This document shows positions 1-11,100 of a stretch of 64,000 bases of DNA, piece after piece. A program made the translations under genes and the position numbers. The DNA comes from Narthecium ossifragum (lineage: Eukaryota > Streptophyta > Magnoliopsida > Dioscoreales > Nartheciaceae). A model generated the notes under the pieces. It was not told the DNA's origin, searched no databases, and saw only the letters and a list, made by a program, of their open reading frames with translations. Each line of letters starts with the position of its first letter. The stretch's first letter is position 1. The DNA lies in NCBI GenBank assembly GCA_963920575.1, contig OY986973.1:15796062-15860061 (forward strand), read 5' to 3'.

Positions 1-981
1 TTAATCCGAGTTTACTAATTCTTGGACCCTATAAATAGGAAACTTAGGGCTAATCAAAGGGGACTTCTTGGACGTTTTTCGAGGCTTTTTCTGGACGTTC
101 TCCAAGGGAAGAAGATGAAGGAATCTCCATCCATGGCCGAGTAATCCGCGGGCATGGCGGACGGATGATCTAGCGAGGACTAGGGCTTCTTCTCCAACAA
201 TGGTTCATAGTTTTTAATCTTTATTGTTAAACTCTTCTTATGTATTGGATCTTCACAGATTGCTTTGTGGTTAAACATTATTATAAATCCAGTCATGCTT
301 CTTTTATGATATTGTGATCCCATAGTTATCTCCTTCAATTCTCCTACCGAGTCTCGTGAGACCTTTGCTATACATTGCCCGTAGTGACAGCTAGTATTGT
401 ATATTCTTAGGGATCTGGTTAGATAAGGTTGGGGCTCTATACCGTGAGATCTTTGCTATGCATTGCCGATTGTGAGAGTTGGTATTATGTATTCTTAGAG
501 ATCCGGTTAGAGTTAGGGCTTTGTCCTGATGAACTTTTGCTGCGCGTTGCCTGTAGTGACAGCCGGTATCGTGTATTCTTAGGTTTGGTTGGATGAAGTT
601 AGAACTATAAAAAGGAAGAACCAATCATAGGAAGAGACATTTATATTTTATCAGATTCATAATTCTATATCTTCCGTTTAAGGCGATTGGGATGTGAATC
701 CCTTAACTGAGTTTTATATGAACCATTGAGAAGAGAAGGACCTAAATCCGAGTGAAGTGATTCCTGAAGCCTAGCCTCATTCAAATCTTGATTTCTTTCG
801 TTACCTTTATCTTACCATTACATCTCCGATCTATTTTCTTAACTTTTTACGCTCTTGATTGTTTTCAATTCATTGTTATTTGTATTTCTGGATCTTTCCT
901 GCTTGTCTCTCTGTGGGATTCGACCTCTCTTATGCTGTACTGCACCGCGACCGCTGTGCGTGACACATTTGAGTGACATCA
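1..981 (+). mobile_element. 3' part of a family C LTR, cut by the window edge
   Basis: This stretch closely matches the second half of the complete solo LTR at 27013-28817 and ends like it in GACATCA (CA terminus). A TATA box (TATAAATA) lies at 30-37. The element is in plus orientation; its 5' half is outside the window. It sits inside the end of a gypsy B LTR, which resumes at 982. No protein is encoded. Short frames here are repeat shadows, because the same frame recurs in the other copy. Confidence 0.85.
358..597 (+). repeat. three-unit tandem repeat of about 85 bp inside LTR C
   Basis: Three diverged units each run from a CTTTTGCT/CTTTGCTAT start through GTGACAG or GTGAGAG to GTATTCTTAG. 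The same three units recur in the other LTR C copy (about 28192-28437), so the array is part of the family and predates both insertions. Confidence 0.75.
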
Positions 982-1075
982 TCTTTTCCGCTTTGTATCA
1001 CGCCAATTGGAGATGAATAGTGATAGGAACCCTCACGCCCCATCCTGGATGGGTTTTCTAGGTCGGGGTGTGACA
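982..1075 (+). repeat. end fragment of a gypsy B family LTR
   Basis: The sequence matches the last ~90 bases of the B LTR (compare 15245-15334) and ends in GGTCGGGGTGTGACA at 1075. The family C LTR (1-981) interrupts it upstream, so the rest lies outside the window. Plus orientation. Confidence 0.85.
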
Positions 1076-1992
1076 GGTAATGTAGATTCCACTAGATATC
1101 CACCATAGATCCACCTTCTTCCCCGTCGGTCATCGTCTCCGTAGCCGGCTTCACCTTCACCGAAATTTCTCTCTCCCTGTCACTTTCTCTCTCCTACACG
1201 TCAGCGCCACGTCAGCTTCCCTGCCACGTTATCGTCATCTTCTTCTCTCTCCCATGCCCAAACCCTAAGCTACCGCCGTCCATCACCGTTCTCTCCTCTC
1301 CGGCCATCCCCGTCGCCATCCAAGACCTCCATCCTCTTCCCCTAAGCCCCACGACACCGGCCATCTCTTTCCCGTCGCCCTTCACTGTCTCCGGTGAGTT
1401 CCCCTGCAACCCGACCTCCGTGCCCATCGGCGTCAACCCGCGTCCGATCCCTATCCCACCTCCAAACCGTCCTATTCACTTCCCCGACCATCTTCCCGAC
1501 GTCCCAAACCCCAGCCGAGCTCCTCGCCGTCGTTCCCGACGCCGATCCGCCACTAAACCCATCGCCGGCCACACCCGATCCCGTCGATCCAGACCTTCCC
1601 CGGCCAATCCACTACGGTGGATCTCTTTCCCACAGACCCGCGACCCTTCCTGCCAGTATCTGGACCGCCGTCGACGCCCTACGCCAGCGATCCACTCCGG
1701 CGACTCTCAGCCCTCGGATCCAGGCTGGTTCAACCCAACCAAATTAGTTCAACCAGCTTAAGCCGGTTCAGCCAAGCCACTTATCCCAATTCGAGCCAGA
1801 TCCATTTCCTTGAGCCAATCAACCCGTCAGACTTGACCCAGTCAAGTCTTATCTAATCAGGCTCAGTCAGATTCAAACCAGCTCAAGCCAGATCAGCCAA
1901 TTGGACTCAATCAGGTCCGATCAGGCCAATTTTGATCGATTGGAGCAGTAGAGACCCGATACGAGAGGATTACGAGTAGACCGCTCATATCA
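1076..1992 (-). repeat. pyrimidine-rich LTR-like fragment
   Basis: About 900 bases of C/T-rich DNA without a convincing gene. Its right part (about 1865-1992) matches 61918-62074 closely, and both copies stop at the same point, ...CTCRTATCA, consistent with the terminus of one LTR family (TGATAYGAGCGG read on the minus strand). The left boundary is not defined. Overlapping short frames on both strands are low-complexity artefacts. Confidence 0.5.
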
Positions 1993-3705
1993 CCATCGCT
2001 GTCACAGTCGCCGTCGCCCTCAAGCTCGCGGTTGTTCGTGATCCCCTCAAGTTGCGGTCTACTCCGATAGCCGTCACCCCTCTCTCTCTGGTCGCGACCT
2101 CCTCCTGCCACGGTCACCACCGGTGATCTCTCCTCTTGCCGCGGTATCCCTCTCTTACCCGGGGTGGTCGCTGTTGGCTCTCTTCTCTCTCTCTCGCAGT
2201 CGTGCCCTAACGGGAGAAAATGCTAATTAAAGGGGTTTTTATATGCTGGGCTCTGCTCACGATCTCTCTCTTTCTCCGGTCACCCGCTCGACGCCTCGGA
2301 TCGGAACGAGATGAATGATCGGAACGAACAAGGGGCTGGAGAGGGAAAGAGCGGGGAGGTTAGGGAGTCGTGCGCCACGCAAGAACTACTGCCGCAAGAA
2401 CCGCAAAGCATCGTGCGCCACACCCCCTCCCCGCGAACGGCATCAACCGCAATGCCGACTCTGATGCGAAGGACCCACACCGTCCTCGAAACGCCAAGCC
2501 GACGTTGACAACGACGATCGACCTCGAATCGAGTGCTACACTGCCGCAGTCGGGGCAGATCACGAAGGCTTTGTGGACAGAGGGTTGTCGGAGGCGGAGA
2601 GGGGAAGTACAATGAGCACCAGTGGTTGGGGGGGCTCGGTGGCTACGGCTAGCGGTAGGTTTTTCTGGGAGACGGTGTGCTCACGCTTGGGGTCGGGGTA
2701 GGTCTGAGGAGTGGAGAAGTGCCGAAGAGAGATAGAGGCGGTTGGCGAACGGGATGGTTAAGTGGGAGAGAAGGATGGTTTATAAGTGGGGAGAAGGATC
2801 TCTGGCCACACAGAATCACATGCAAGGCTACATGTAGGACACATGAGTGCGTGCTAGTAGGATGTCAGTAGGACAACATAAGTTTAACTTATAATAATAG
2901 TCTCATACAAGGAAATGATGATATATATGAAGGCTATGGTTATAAGTGAAACTTTTGTTATTCTACGTGGCAGATAATCCTCAATTGATGGGGGTTTAGT
3001 GGGAGGGAGTTATTGGGTGATTAGTGGGAGGGAGTTATTGGGTGGTTATTGGGGTGGAGTTGGTGGTTACCATGTCATGTGACAGGGGCACAATTAGTAT
3101 ATTGATATGTATGATTGAATGGACTTGAGAAACAACCGGGACAAATTTTCTGCATTTCTTAATTGAGCATTGAACACTGATTCTTTTCTATGTTGTAGCA
3201 ACTTAACTAGTGTTCCATTTATCTCAAAGTTTCTCGGTACAGTTTGGTGAGTTCTAGAATTTAGACTGGGATCCTCTTTCTGGATGTGCTGCCTGGTAGT
3301 CAAAATACTAAAATAATTTGATGGGCACAATTAATTTATAAAATAAAAAACTGATTTTATAGCCAAGTAAACCGGCTGGATTCGGGTCTGGCTTATGAAA
3401 AGTGAAAGCTAGCTAGGCCCAAACTTAGCTAATTGAATGTAAGACTTCGGGTTTTCCACTCGAGTTTGCTTGTGCTAGTTCTGATCAGACACATTTTTTC
3501 GTGATAACTATTGGCCTAAGACCATATGGATCAAGCCTTGCTTATTGAGTTACAGACCGAGATTGATTTTGACCCCAACCAAGCCGAATTCGATGCACAA
3601 CGAGCTTCAACCTCTCAAATTAGAGAAATATTGAAAATTTGAAATAAAAAACAATGATAAGTATCAAAACCTTGCTAGGTGAAATATTTACACCGTAATA
3701 CATAG
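1993..3705. other. non-coding stretch without recognised gene
   Basis: 1993-2280 is CT-rich. 2290-2900 is GC-rich with overlapping short frames on both strands, none with a recognisable domain. 2900-3705 is AT-rich. A short tandem repeat lies at 2996-3047. The end at ~3690-3705 looks like a pyrimidine/AG splice acceptor for the possible exon that follows. Confidence 0.5.
2996..3047 (+). repeat. two tandem copies of a ~26-bp unit
   Basis: The unit contains TTAGTGGGAGGGAGTTATT followed by GGGTG and is repeated head to tail with almost no change. A degenerate third piece follows (GGTTATTGGGGTGGAG). Confidence 0.7.
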
Positions 3706-4031
3706 ATTTAGTGCTCTACCATCATATTAAGCTTCTGCACTGGATGTCGTCTCATGTGAGAACTCTGGAACTTGGGAGAAATGTTGATGCCTCAAGGACA
3801 ACAGGATCACCGGACGCCGGTGATCGGCCTCCGGGGTTCAGAGGACCACGTATGGGATTGAAGGGTATTTGGTTTGAGAAAGTGATGAGAAAATCTTACG
3901 TAGCAGCTGCTGCGAAGTTGAAGCCTAAGTCAAGGATGGTAACCCCGGAGGAACGGGCGAGGCTTGAACCGCTATATGCCGAAGAGATCTATCTGGTTGA
4001 TGATATGATGAACCGATGTTGCAAAGGGTAG
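3706..4031 (+). CDS. possible last exon of a host gene, unrecognised
   Basis: An open frame of roughly 108 codons ends at TAG (4029-4031). It is preceded by ...ATACATAG, which could be a splice acceptor at 3704-3705; the next in-frame stop upstream is at 3696. The protein looks like ordinary globular sequence, unlike its surroundings: it has the runs GDRPPGFRGPRMGLKGIWF and RARLEPLYAEEIYLVDDMM, balanced charge and no low complexity. I do not recognise a retroelement domain. A plant Golgi glycosyltransferase-like C-terminus is only a vague association and is not claimed. No upstream exon could be found in 1993-3700, so it may be a gene fragment captured or stranded by transposons. There is no internal methionine start of note; translation would come from an upstream exon. 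Confidence 0.45.
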
Positions 4032-4083
4032 GAGTATGCATTGTTTGGGAAAGTTTTGTTGGGATCTTGGGTGTATGGATGTT

Positions 4084-4800
4084 ACCCAAATCCTAAAACG
4101 TCGGTACTGCAGGGAAAAAAAACAGAGAAAAACAAACCAAACCAAAACAACAGATTTACATGGAAAAACCTCTCAGCAAACCACTGAGGAGGAAAACCAC
4201 GGGGCGGAGGAGAATCTCATTATGATTGAAGGTGGATTACAAGGGTTCTTCTAAAAGAGAACAAGTCCTCTCTCTCTAGGGTTTTAAGTAACAAGAAGAT
4301 GACCTAAAAGATCACATAACCCCTATTTATATGTTCCAAGTTAATTAGGATCGGAATAATCCTAACCGTCCAAAAAATCCGGTCTGCCGTTTTTGGATTG
4401 ATAAGAGAAAACTTGGATCGATCCAACTATGCGTCGGCCAAACCAGTTCTCTGTCAACTGGTCTGGGATCGATCCACTGTGGATTTGGATCGATCCAGGT
4501 TTGGGTTTGGATCGATCCAAGATGGGTTGGATCGATCCACTGGGTGTTACTTCAATCCATGTCTCTAGAAACTGAGTATGGTTCGATCCACTGTAGATTT
4601 GGATCGATCCAACTGTCCAGACATGCAACCACGTCTCTGTGAGAGATTCACAGATCGATCCAACTAGGTCTGGATCGATCCCACTTCAACTTGGATCGAT
4701 CCAGAGGCACCTTGGATCGATCCAAAGGCATCTTGGATCGATCCCAAATCCCCAGATTTGGATTCCACGTTCTGTTTCTTCACAGCTCCTTCTTCTCCTC
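4084..4800 (-). repeat. LTR-like non-coding piece, minus orientation
   Basis: Read on the minus strand it has a palindrome array, then a TATA-like ATATAAATAGGGG (about 4317-4333), then a leader with GTGGTTTTCC-type sequence like that in the copia A LTR. This is the order of an LTR: U3, TATA box, R and U5. No boundary duplication was found, so limits are approximate. No gene. Confidence 0.45.
4385..4745. repeat. array of TGGATCGATCCA palindromes
   Basis: The perfect palindrome TGGATCGATCCA or one-base variants occurs about a dozen times with irregular 10-45-base spacing. Some arms pair with neighbours (CACTGTGGATTTGGATCG...). The array lies upstream of the TATA-like box of the LTR-like piece, so it would be in U3. 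Frames reading SGSIQIHSGS-type repeats through it are artefacts. Confidence 0.8.
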
Positions 4801-5330
4801 TTGTGCCGCATCAAGTTGCTCTACGGAACCAGATTCCGTTCGTTGAGGTCTCATGAGGAGAAAAACCCCAATAAGTTTCTAAGTGGTAGTATTGACCTAA
4901 AAACTCTAAAGTTCAAGCTTTCTCTACTTTGGGGTACTTCTGAAAATTTCAGTATTATCGATTTAGATGGAGTGATTTTTGTGTTTAAATTGTCCAACGA
5001 GGTGGATATGCATTATGTACAATCGGGATGTCCATGGTCGGTGGGCTGATGCTATCCTTGATCCGATGGGAGGAGGATTTCTATCTTGAAGCATAGGATT
5101 TCAACATAGCTCCGGTTAAAGTTCAATTACATAAACTGCCAATTGAGAAAGTTGATAGAGAAGTGGTACAAAAGATTGTGGCTTCAATTGGTCTTCCCCT
5201 AGAGGTAGACCTTGTCACCATGGATGATGCGAGAGGGAAGTATGCTAAGGCTACAGTTGAAGTTGATCTAAATAAACCAATTAAGTTGGGCATTACTGTC
5301 AATAGCCTGAAGGGGCCTCGGTTTGTACTA

Positions 5331-5606
5331 GGGTGCGGCTATCCGCACCACAAAATGAACTCAATACACCACAGAAATTATTTTTTGTAAAAAAAAATTA
5401 TAAAAATCCTAAACTACCCCCCTCTCTCTCTCCCGACCTCTCTCTCTCCCGGCGACAGCGGCAGCCTCCCTCCCTCTTCCCTCTCTCTCTCCCGGCGGCG
5501 GCGGCCTCCCTCCCTCTTCCCTCTCTCTCTCTCCCGGCACCGGCAGCGGCAGCGGCGGCCTCCTTCCCTCCCTCTTCCCTCTCTCCCGGTGGCGCCGGCC
5601 TCCCTC

Positions 5607-5660
<54 letters not shown>

Positions 5661-6383
5661 GGCGGCACCAGCCTCCCTCTTCCCCCCCTCCTCGCCTTCT
5701 CTCCCTCCCGCGGCCGGCCGCCCTCCTCTCTCCCGCGGCCGGCCGCCCTCTCTTTCCCCCCACCTCTCTCTCGCCTTCTCTCTCTCCCGCCTCCCTCTTC
5801 CCTCTTCCTCTCGCCTTCTCTCTCGCTCGCGGCCGGCCGGCCTCGTCTCTCCCGCGGCTGGCCGCCCTCCCTTTCTCTCCCGCAGTCGGCCGCCCGCCCT
5901 TTTCCCCCTCTATCTCGCCTTTCTCTCTCTCACGCCTCCCTCTTCCCTCTTCCCTCTTCCCTATTCCTCTCACCTTATCTCTCTCTCACGGGCGGCCGAC
6001 CTCCTCTCTCCCGCGACCGGCCGCCCTCCCCTCTTCCCCCCCTCCCTTTCTCTCCCACGGCCGACCGGCCTCCTCTCTCCCGCAGCCGGCCGCCCTCCCT
6101 TTTCCCCCTCTCTCTCGCCTTCTCTCTCTTCTTCTCCCTCTTCCCTCTTCTCTCTCGCAGCCGGCCGGCGTTCCTCTTCCCCCCCTCCTCTCTCCCTCGG
6201 CCGGCGGTGGCTGCCGGGGTGGAGAGGTGGTGGAGGACCGGGGGTGGCTACCGGAGTGGTGGTGGTGGGGGTGGTAGAGAGGGAGGGAGGGAAGGGGTAG
6301 TTTAGGATTTTTATAATTTTTTTTTACAAAAAATAATTTCTGTGGTGTATTGAGTTCATTTTGTGGTGCGGATAGCCGCCCCC
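5331..6383. mobile_element. non-autonomous Mutator-like element (foldback type)
   Basis: Terminal inverted repeats of about 88 bases start GGGTGCGGCTATCCGCACC on the left and GGGGGCGGCTATCCGCACC on the right (minus strand). The flanks carry a 9-base target duplication: TTTGTACTA (5322-5330) and TTTATACTA (6384-6392), one mismatch. A 9-base duplication with long inverted repeats is the Mutator signature. The 850-base interior is almost pure pyrimidine on the plus strand with CCGGC/GGCCGGCC islands and a long CT run. It encodes no transposase, so it must be mobilised in trans. Long frames on both strands (up to 314 codons of S, L, P, R) are composition artefacts. Confidence 0.85.
5606..5657 (+). 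repeat. (CT)n microsatellite
   Basis: An uninterrupted CT dinucleotide run of about 50 bases inside the Mutator-like element. It is likely length-variable and slippage-prone. Confidence 0.9.
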
Positions 6384-6482
6384 TTTATACTATTCATATA
6401 TGAACACGTAACTATTTTTGCAAGTTGTGTTTGCATTGGACATGATATAAGTGTTTGTAAGGCGAGGAAAGAGGATGGTGGC

Positions 6483-8023
6483 TTGGCGGTGCAGGGACAG
6501 TCGCTGGGGAGGAGTCGGAGAGCTATCCTGATGGATCGGAAGAAGGGATGGATGCAATGAAGGTGCAAGAAAAGGGAGGAGAAGAGGTAATTGGTGGGAT
6601 GTCAAATGTAAGCGGTGGCTTAGAGGTGACTGCTCTGGCCATTGTTGTCGCGGCCTACCGGTAATTGGCACATCGTCCGATGAAGCAGGTTCGGAAGGGG
6701 AGGCTTGCGTCACACCACTGCTAGTCTCAGGTGGGAGAGAGAAGATGTCAGGAAGGATGTGCCACGTGGAGACTCTCGTATGGTTGGGCGTCTTGGAGAT
6801 GAGCGGCGGCAGCCCATCGATGCTCAGAAGTCATCGATCGTGGGCGGCGATGGCATGGGAGTGGGTCCGCCTCGAAGATAAGGTGTCGGTGGGGAGAAGA
6901 GCTGAGCCACTGAGGGGAAAGGGGATGGCGCAGGATGAGCGTGAAAACCTCTCAACGGGAGAGACTATTGTCCTTTTTGTGAGAGAGAAAATCAGAATTC
7001 TCAAGAGGATAAAACTACTCAAAATCTCATTAATCCAAAAAACCGTCTAATTATAAACCCTAATCTCCTTTTATAGAGTAAGGAGAGACATAATTATAGA
7101 AGAACTCAGACTGTTTAAAGATAGCAACTAATCCCAATCAAACTATTAATCAAACTGCTAAAAGTGAAAAAAACCTAGTTATGAAAAAACTGTCAAATAT
7201 GGAAAGTTTTAATAAAACAGAATTTTGGGGCATCAGAAAAAGGAATCTGGGCTCGGAACACCTTTGTTCATGAGGTGACTCTTGCAGAGCTCGACGAGCC
7301 GGTCGATTCGACACCTCATACGCCCCGATCGGACACCGTGATCAAAAGTTGTGTCATCCGACGGCCACGGTCGTCCGAAGACCTAATTCGGACTGACGGA
7401 AACAAGGTTCGCTCTGATCGCCTTGGCTGTCTCGCTGGTTCAGCCTCCTCTGCTGGTTCAGCCTGTTCAGTTTCTCGACCTCCATCAGGGGGCCGCCTCG
7501 AAGATAAGGTGTCAGTGTTTCTTACTTAATAATGCTGCTCCTTTATGGTTCACATGGCATTCTTGTATTTTATGCTTTTGTTTTGAGATATTGTATTACG
7601 TACCGTCGAATTGGTAGATGAATGTATAACATAAATATGGCGTGGTGATTGGGTAAATCACCGATCCGAGGTTCTCGATTAGCTCGAATCTAGATGAGTC
7701 TAGGCCAGGGGTCTGGTCTAGGTGCTTACGATCGAGGCTACGGGTAGACATGGGTTCCCGTGATCGATCGAGGCTTTAGGACAATGAATCTACAATTCAA
7801 TTTAAAAGAGAAGAATTCAAGTATTAATGCTTCGAGGATTGATTAATCCTCTAGAACCGTAGTCTTAGTGGCTATTAGGAGGTGGCCTAATGTATGTTGG
7901 TCGACGCCGATACAGTTGGGCCAACAGCTGGTAGGGTAGTAGCCCGGACTCTGGTGGAGAGCGATGAGTCGATTGCGAGCTTGGGCTTAGATTACGATTT
8001 CCCTTGAGATAAGACTTAGGCTG
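6483..8023. other. non-coding stretch, LTR-like pieces and a 21-bp direct repeat
   Basis: No gene is recognised. 6950-7080 resembles an LTR leader (AAAACCTCTCAACGGG...). A perfect 21-base direct repeat occurs at 6867-6887 and 7493-7513. 7640-7990 is a distant match to the middle of the gypsy B LTR (CCGATCCGAGGTTCTCG-type block). Confidence 0.5.
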
Positions 8024-8235
8024 TGTGGAACTGTCCCTCTACTCCTGGGTCGACCGTCTGGGTCGGGTCCATGGCTCGCTTGCTTGTTTAGCATCGAGCG
8101 CGCGATCCGGTGGATCGTATTGTTTCTTGAGTCGCAATGACAATTTGGTAAATCACTCCTTGCCAGTTTGTTTCACACCCGCGCGTGCACACATTGACTG
8201 TGTTTGTGATAATGTTTGTTTAGAACGGTTAGTTG
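8024..8235 (+). repeat. start of a diverged gypsy LTR (G), host site of copia A
   Basis: TGTGGAACTGTCCC through GTTTCACACCCGCG aligns, with divergence, to the first ~215 bases of the gypsy B LTR at 12919. Copia A interrupts it; the remainder resumes at 45601 after a duplicated AGTTG (8231-8235 and 45596-45600). Confidence 0.6.
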
Positions 8236-9113
8236 TGAAAATAAATCTATACCTCACGAATTACCTGAAAAATATGAAAGCATATATAAGTAGGGAATTA
8301 AATACGCTTGAAACAAGAGATAAGACACACGATTTTTAACGTGGAAAAACACTAACAGGAAAAAAACCACGGGTCCAATGCAGGATCAAGCGAAACCAAT
8401 ATACTAAAAGCAAGAGTACCGTTTACATAAGTTAATATTAACGCACTGTACCGACTCCTCACGTACACACCGTCGTCTTTGAACTTGCTGGACTCCTCGA
8501 AATACGGTCCATAACTCTTGTTTTTTTGATTGTTCGCCTCCGCACGTACTCGTATCACCACGTCCCCACTATGCACCTAAAATCACCTTCCCCTTCCTCT
8601 CTTGTGCTGCTCTCTCTCCTCTTCCATCTCTCACTTTTTCATCTCTATCACTTTCTTTCGTCATTAATGCACTCTCATTAATGCCACACTTCTCTCCTTT
8701 TCCTTTCTCTGTTCACCCAATTAGTCGAGCGTCGCCCCCTCTTCTCTAGCATATCAGCCAAGCATGCCCTCTCTTTCTTCCGCTCGCCGCCGCTCTCCTC
8801 TTTATCTCCCTTGATTCCTTATTTTAGCCGAGAGCCGTCCCCCTCCGTATGCAACCTACCTTTATATATATACAGGTAGCAACTAGATTATCTATCCAAG
8901 CTATCCGATTCCGCTTCCCTCCAATCCAATGGCAGTGATTAAACTTTGTTAATCACTTGATCAAATTTGATGTGACTTGAGCCAATTTGATCCCACTTGA
9001 TTCAATTTGCCTTCAATTAGTCTTGTATGAACCATATAACAAATCTAGCCAATTTAAAGATTAAATCAACAAAATTTGCCAACATATATGGAATCTAGAC
9101 ATGATTCCTTACA
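8236..9113 (-). repeat. copia A 3' LTR
   Basis: 878 bases, TGAAAATAAATC... to ...GATTCCTTACA on the plus strand. It is a close match to the other LTR at 44686-45595, including the CACGGGTCCAATGCAGGA block. Being identical at insertion, the pair's divergence would date copia A. Confidence 0.9.
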
Positions 9114-9128
9114 ATCTCCCCCTTTCGC
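9114..9128 (-). promoter_or_regulatory. copia A polypurine tract
   Basis: On the minus strand GCGAAAGGGGGAGAT ends exactly at the LTR, as expected for the plus-strand DNA primer of an LTR retrotransposon. Further GGGGGAG tracts lie at about 9302, 9580 and 9642. Confidence 0.8.
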
Positions 9129-11100
9129 AATTTTGTGACAAAACAATAAAGCTAGATACAAAACGCAAACTAAGAACAATTCTAATATGATTCAATACAA
9201 TAACTAATAGGAATGACCAAATTGTCACTATATATGCACCACAACAGAATACCATGAAATGCATAGTGAATATAAGAAGAATAAGAATATCATATATTGA
9301 GCTCCCCCTCAACAATAACCAATGTCAACAATAAAGCGCAACAAGCATATGCATACATAATCTGATAAAGTTCAATAAGCATATGCACGTATATACTCTC
9401 CCTCAAGTCAGCAGTAATTTCAGCATACAGATTAATGCATTGTGAAGATAAACAAAGAAGACATGAGCATGTATAGCAACTGAATATAGCTTACGGAATA
9501 TAGTAGCTGAGAATATAGCTTATGGATTATAGCAGCTGATAAGAAGTACATATTCCCATTCAAAAAATATAACTTAGCTCCCCCTCAATAGTATAACAGA
9601 TCTGTGGCAGTATTACTCCTCAATGCATACTAATGATACCAATCTCCCCCTTTTTGTCACAAATTGATCAAAGAAAAATAGAGAGGAAGAACCACACAGA
9701 GCCTTAATGTAGACAAGGCTTATGAGCACACCAGCCACGAAACATTATCTAAGGAGCTTAGTATACCTCTTGACCAATAATCAATGCACCAACCCAGCAT
9801 ATTAGAAGAAGAAATATTGAGTAAACCATAATGAATCTAAACAAGTTGAAACAAGCAGCATATCCTCCAAAAGTTCAGTCAAGCCATAAATCAAACATGT
9901 GGTGTGCAAGTGAGAAAGCAACCCAACAAAAATGATCTTGAAAATTGAAATCCAGGGACAAACCTTTACAAATCCATGCAAACTACTCAACAAAGTTGCA
10001 TAGGAACACTCTGTGCCCAAGTCATGCACACAATCCATCATCCATCACACGAAATCAAGAACACAAGATTCCTAAACAGGTCATGCTGAAGAGAGAGATG
10101 TATCACATACATAAAAATATGGTAGGATAAAAACAGATTTAGCTCAAGAAAACTTTTGGTCGCTTGAGCAAGAGTAGTTTATGCAGAACTAAATAAACAC
10201 CACCTTAACCAAAAAGAAAATCAACTTGTCAATCATCACATAGACATAGTATGTACAAGACTGAAGAGGCATAGGACAAAATACTCAGTAAATTGATACA
10301 TATAGTGGACAGCTAGACATGAGTGTGTGTGTGTGACGTTCAAATACATAATGCACTGTCCACAACTACTTGAATAATAAAACTCAGGTTATCGACCAGG
10401 GGATTGTAAGTAGATTATGGTGACCTCGACTAATAAGAGCTCTAAACTCAGGACGGACCCCGACATGGTCGGTGTAAAAGGCCCTAATAGCATTGTGACG
10501 GCTTCACTCATGGGGAGGCAACCTTCTCCCCCTTTTTTTTTTTAAATAAGTGAAGTGAACATTGCACATTCACACATTGGGTAGCTTCGTTCTCATTTCC
10601 TGGCAACCTTTTCCACATACACATAGGGTTAGCCTTAGCACATAGCAACATGAGCTTGTCCTGAGATTATTGTCCCTAAATGTTTCAGTCTCCATAAAAT
10701 GTGAACATAATAGGATGGATGATATAAAATGATACAAGAAGGGTAACCCGGTTTTCATCTTCAAGGTTGTAAACAAGGCACCACATACAGAAGCCGTGCA
10801 CTAGAGAAAAAACATGAACTGAATGTCCAGCAAAATAAGTATCAAAATCCAAGTAACGTCACATGTCCTTCAAGAAAATGCACAAAACTATCCTTACTGA
10901 TGAAATAAAGTGTTCAGTTATAAGGTATGTTTATTATCCATTTGCAACAATGACCCAATTTTTTTTTCTTGAACATCAAACTACACACTGAACACAAACC
11001 ATGAAATAAAAAAACACACACACAAAAATAAAGAAAAACAACAGAGACTAGGAAAACATAACCATGAAAACCTCCTAGTTTGCATGAGAGTCAAATAGAA
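9129..11100 (-). other. copia A 3' non-coding region
   Basis: About 2 kb, AT-rich, between the pol stop and the polypurine tract. No frame over ~80 codons and no recognised domain. A third gene comparable to that in elements D, E and F is not visible. Several internal polypurine-like tracts and a T11 run near 10539 are present. Confidence 0.6.

Larger units (their letters stand above)
4816..6482 (+). pseudogene. DUF4283 / zinc-knuckle protein (LINE ORF1-type), broken
   Basis: The reading frame gives a DUF4283-like domain: LWGTSENFSIIDLDGVIFVF, then a GGPW-like SGCPWSVG, then APVKVQLHKLPIEK and IGLPLEVDLVTMDDARGKYA. This pattern (nucleic-acid-binding ORF1-type protein of plant non-LTR elements) is well known. 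A frameshift lies near 5045 and a stop (TAG) follows LEA around 5094. A Mutator-like element interrupts it at 5331. Removing that element and one 9-base duplication restores an open frame across the site: GPRFVLFIYEHVTIFASC, then VCIGHDISVCK, a shortened CCHC knuckle. The N-terminus before ~4860 is not recognisable. Non-functional. Confidence 0.75.

Noticed and set aside
391..624. Minus-strand frame repeated at 28139-28459, suggesting a conserved small protein
   Set aside because: It reads through the 85-bp tandem repeat of LTR C antisense to the LTR; recurrence is explained by LTR copy identity.
2280..2615. Overlapping 110- and 81-codon frames in GC-rich DNA
   Set aside because: Open on both strands, no domain, no start context or codon signal; probably LTR or UTR-like sequence.
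5333..6277. 314-codon frame (and 191/238-codon frames) in the pyrimidine tract
   Set aside because: Low-complexity S/L/P/R translation of C/T-rich DNA, open on both strands; a composition artefact.
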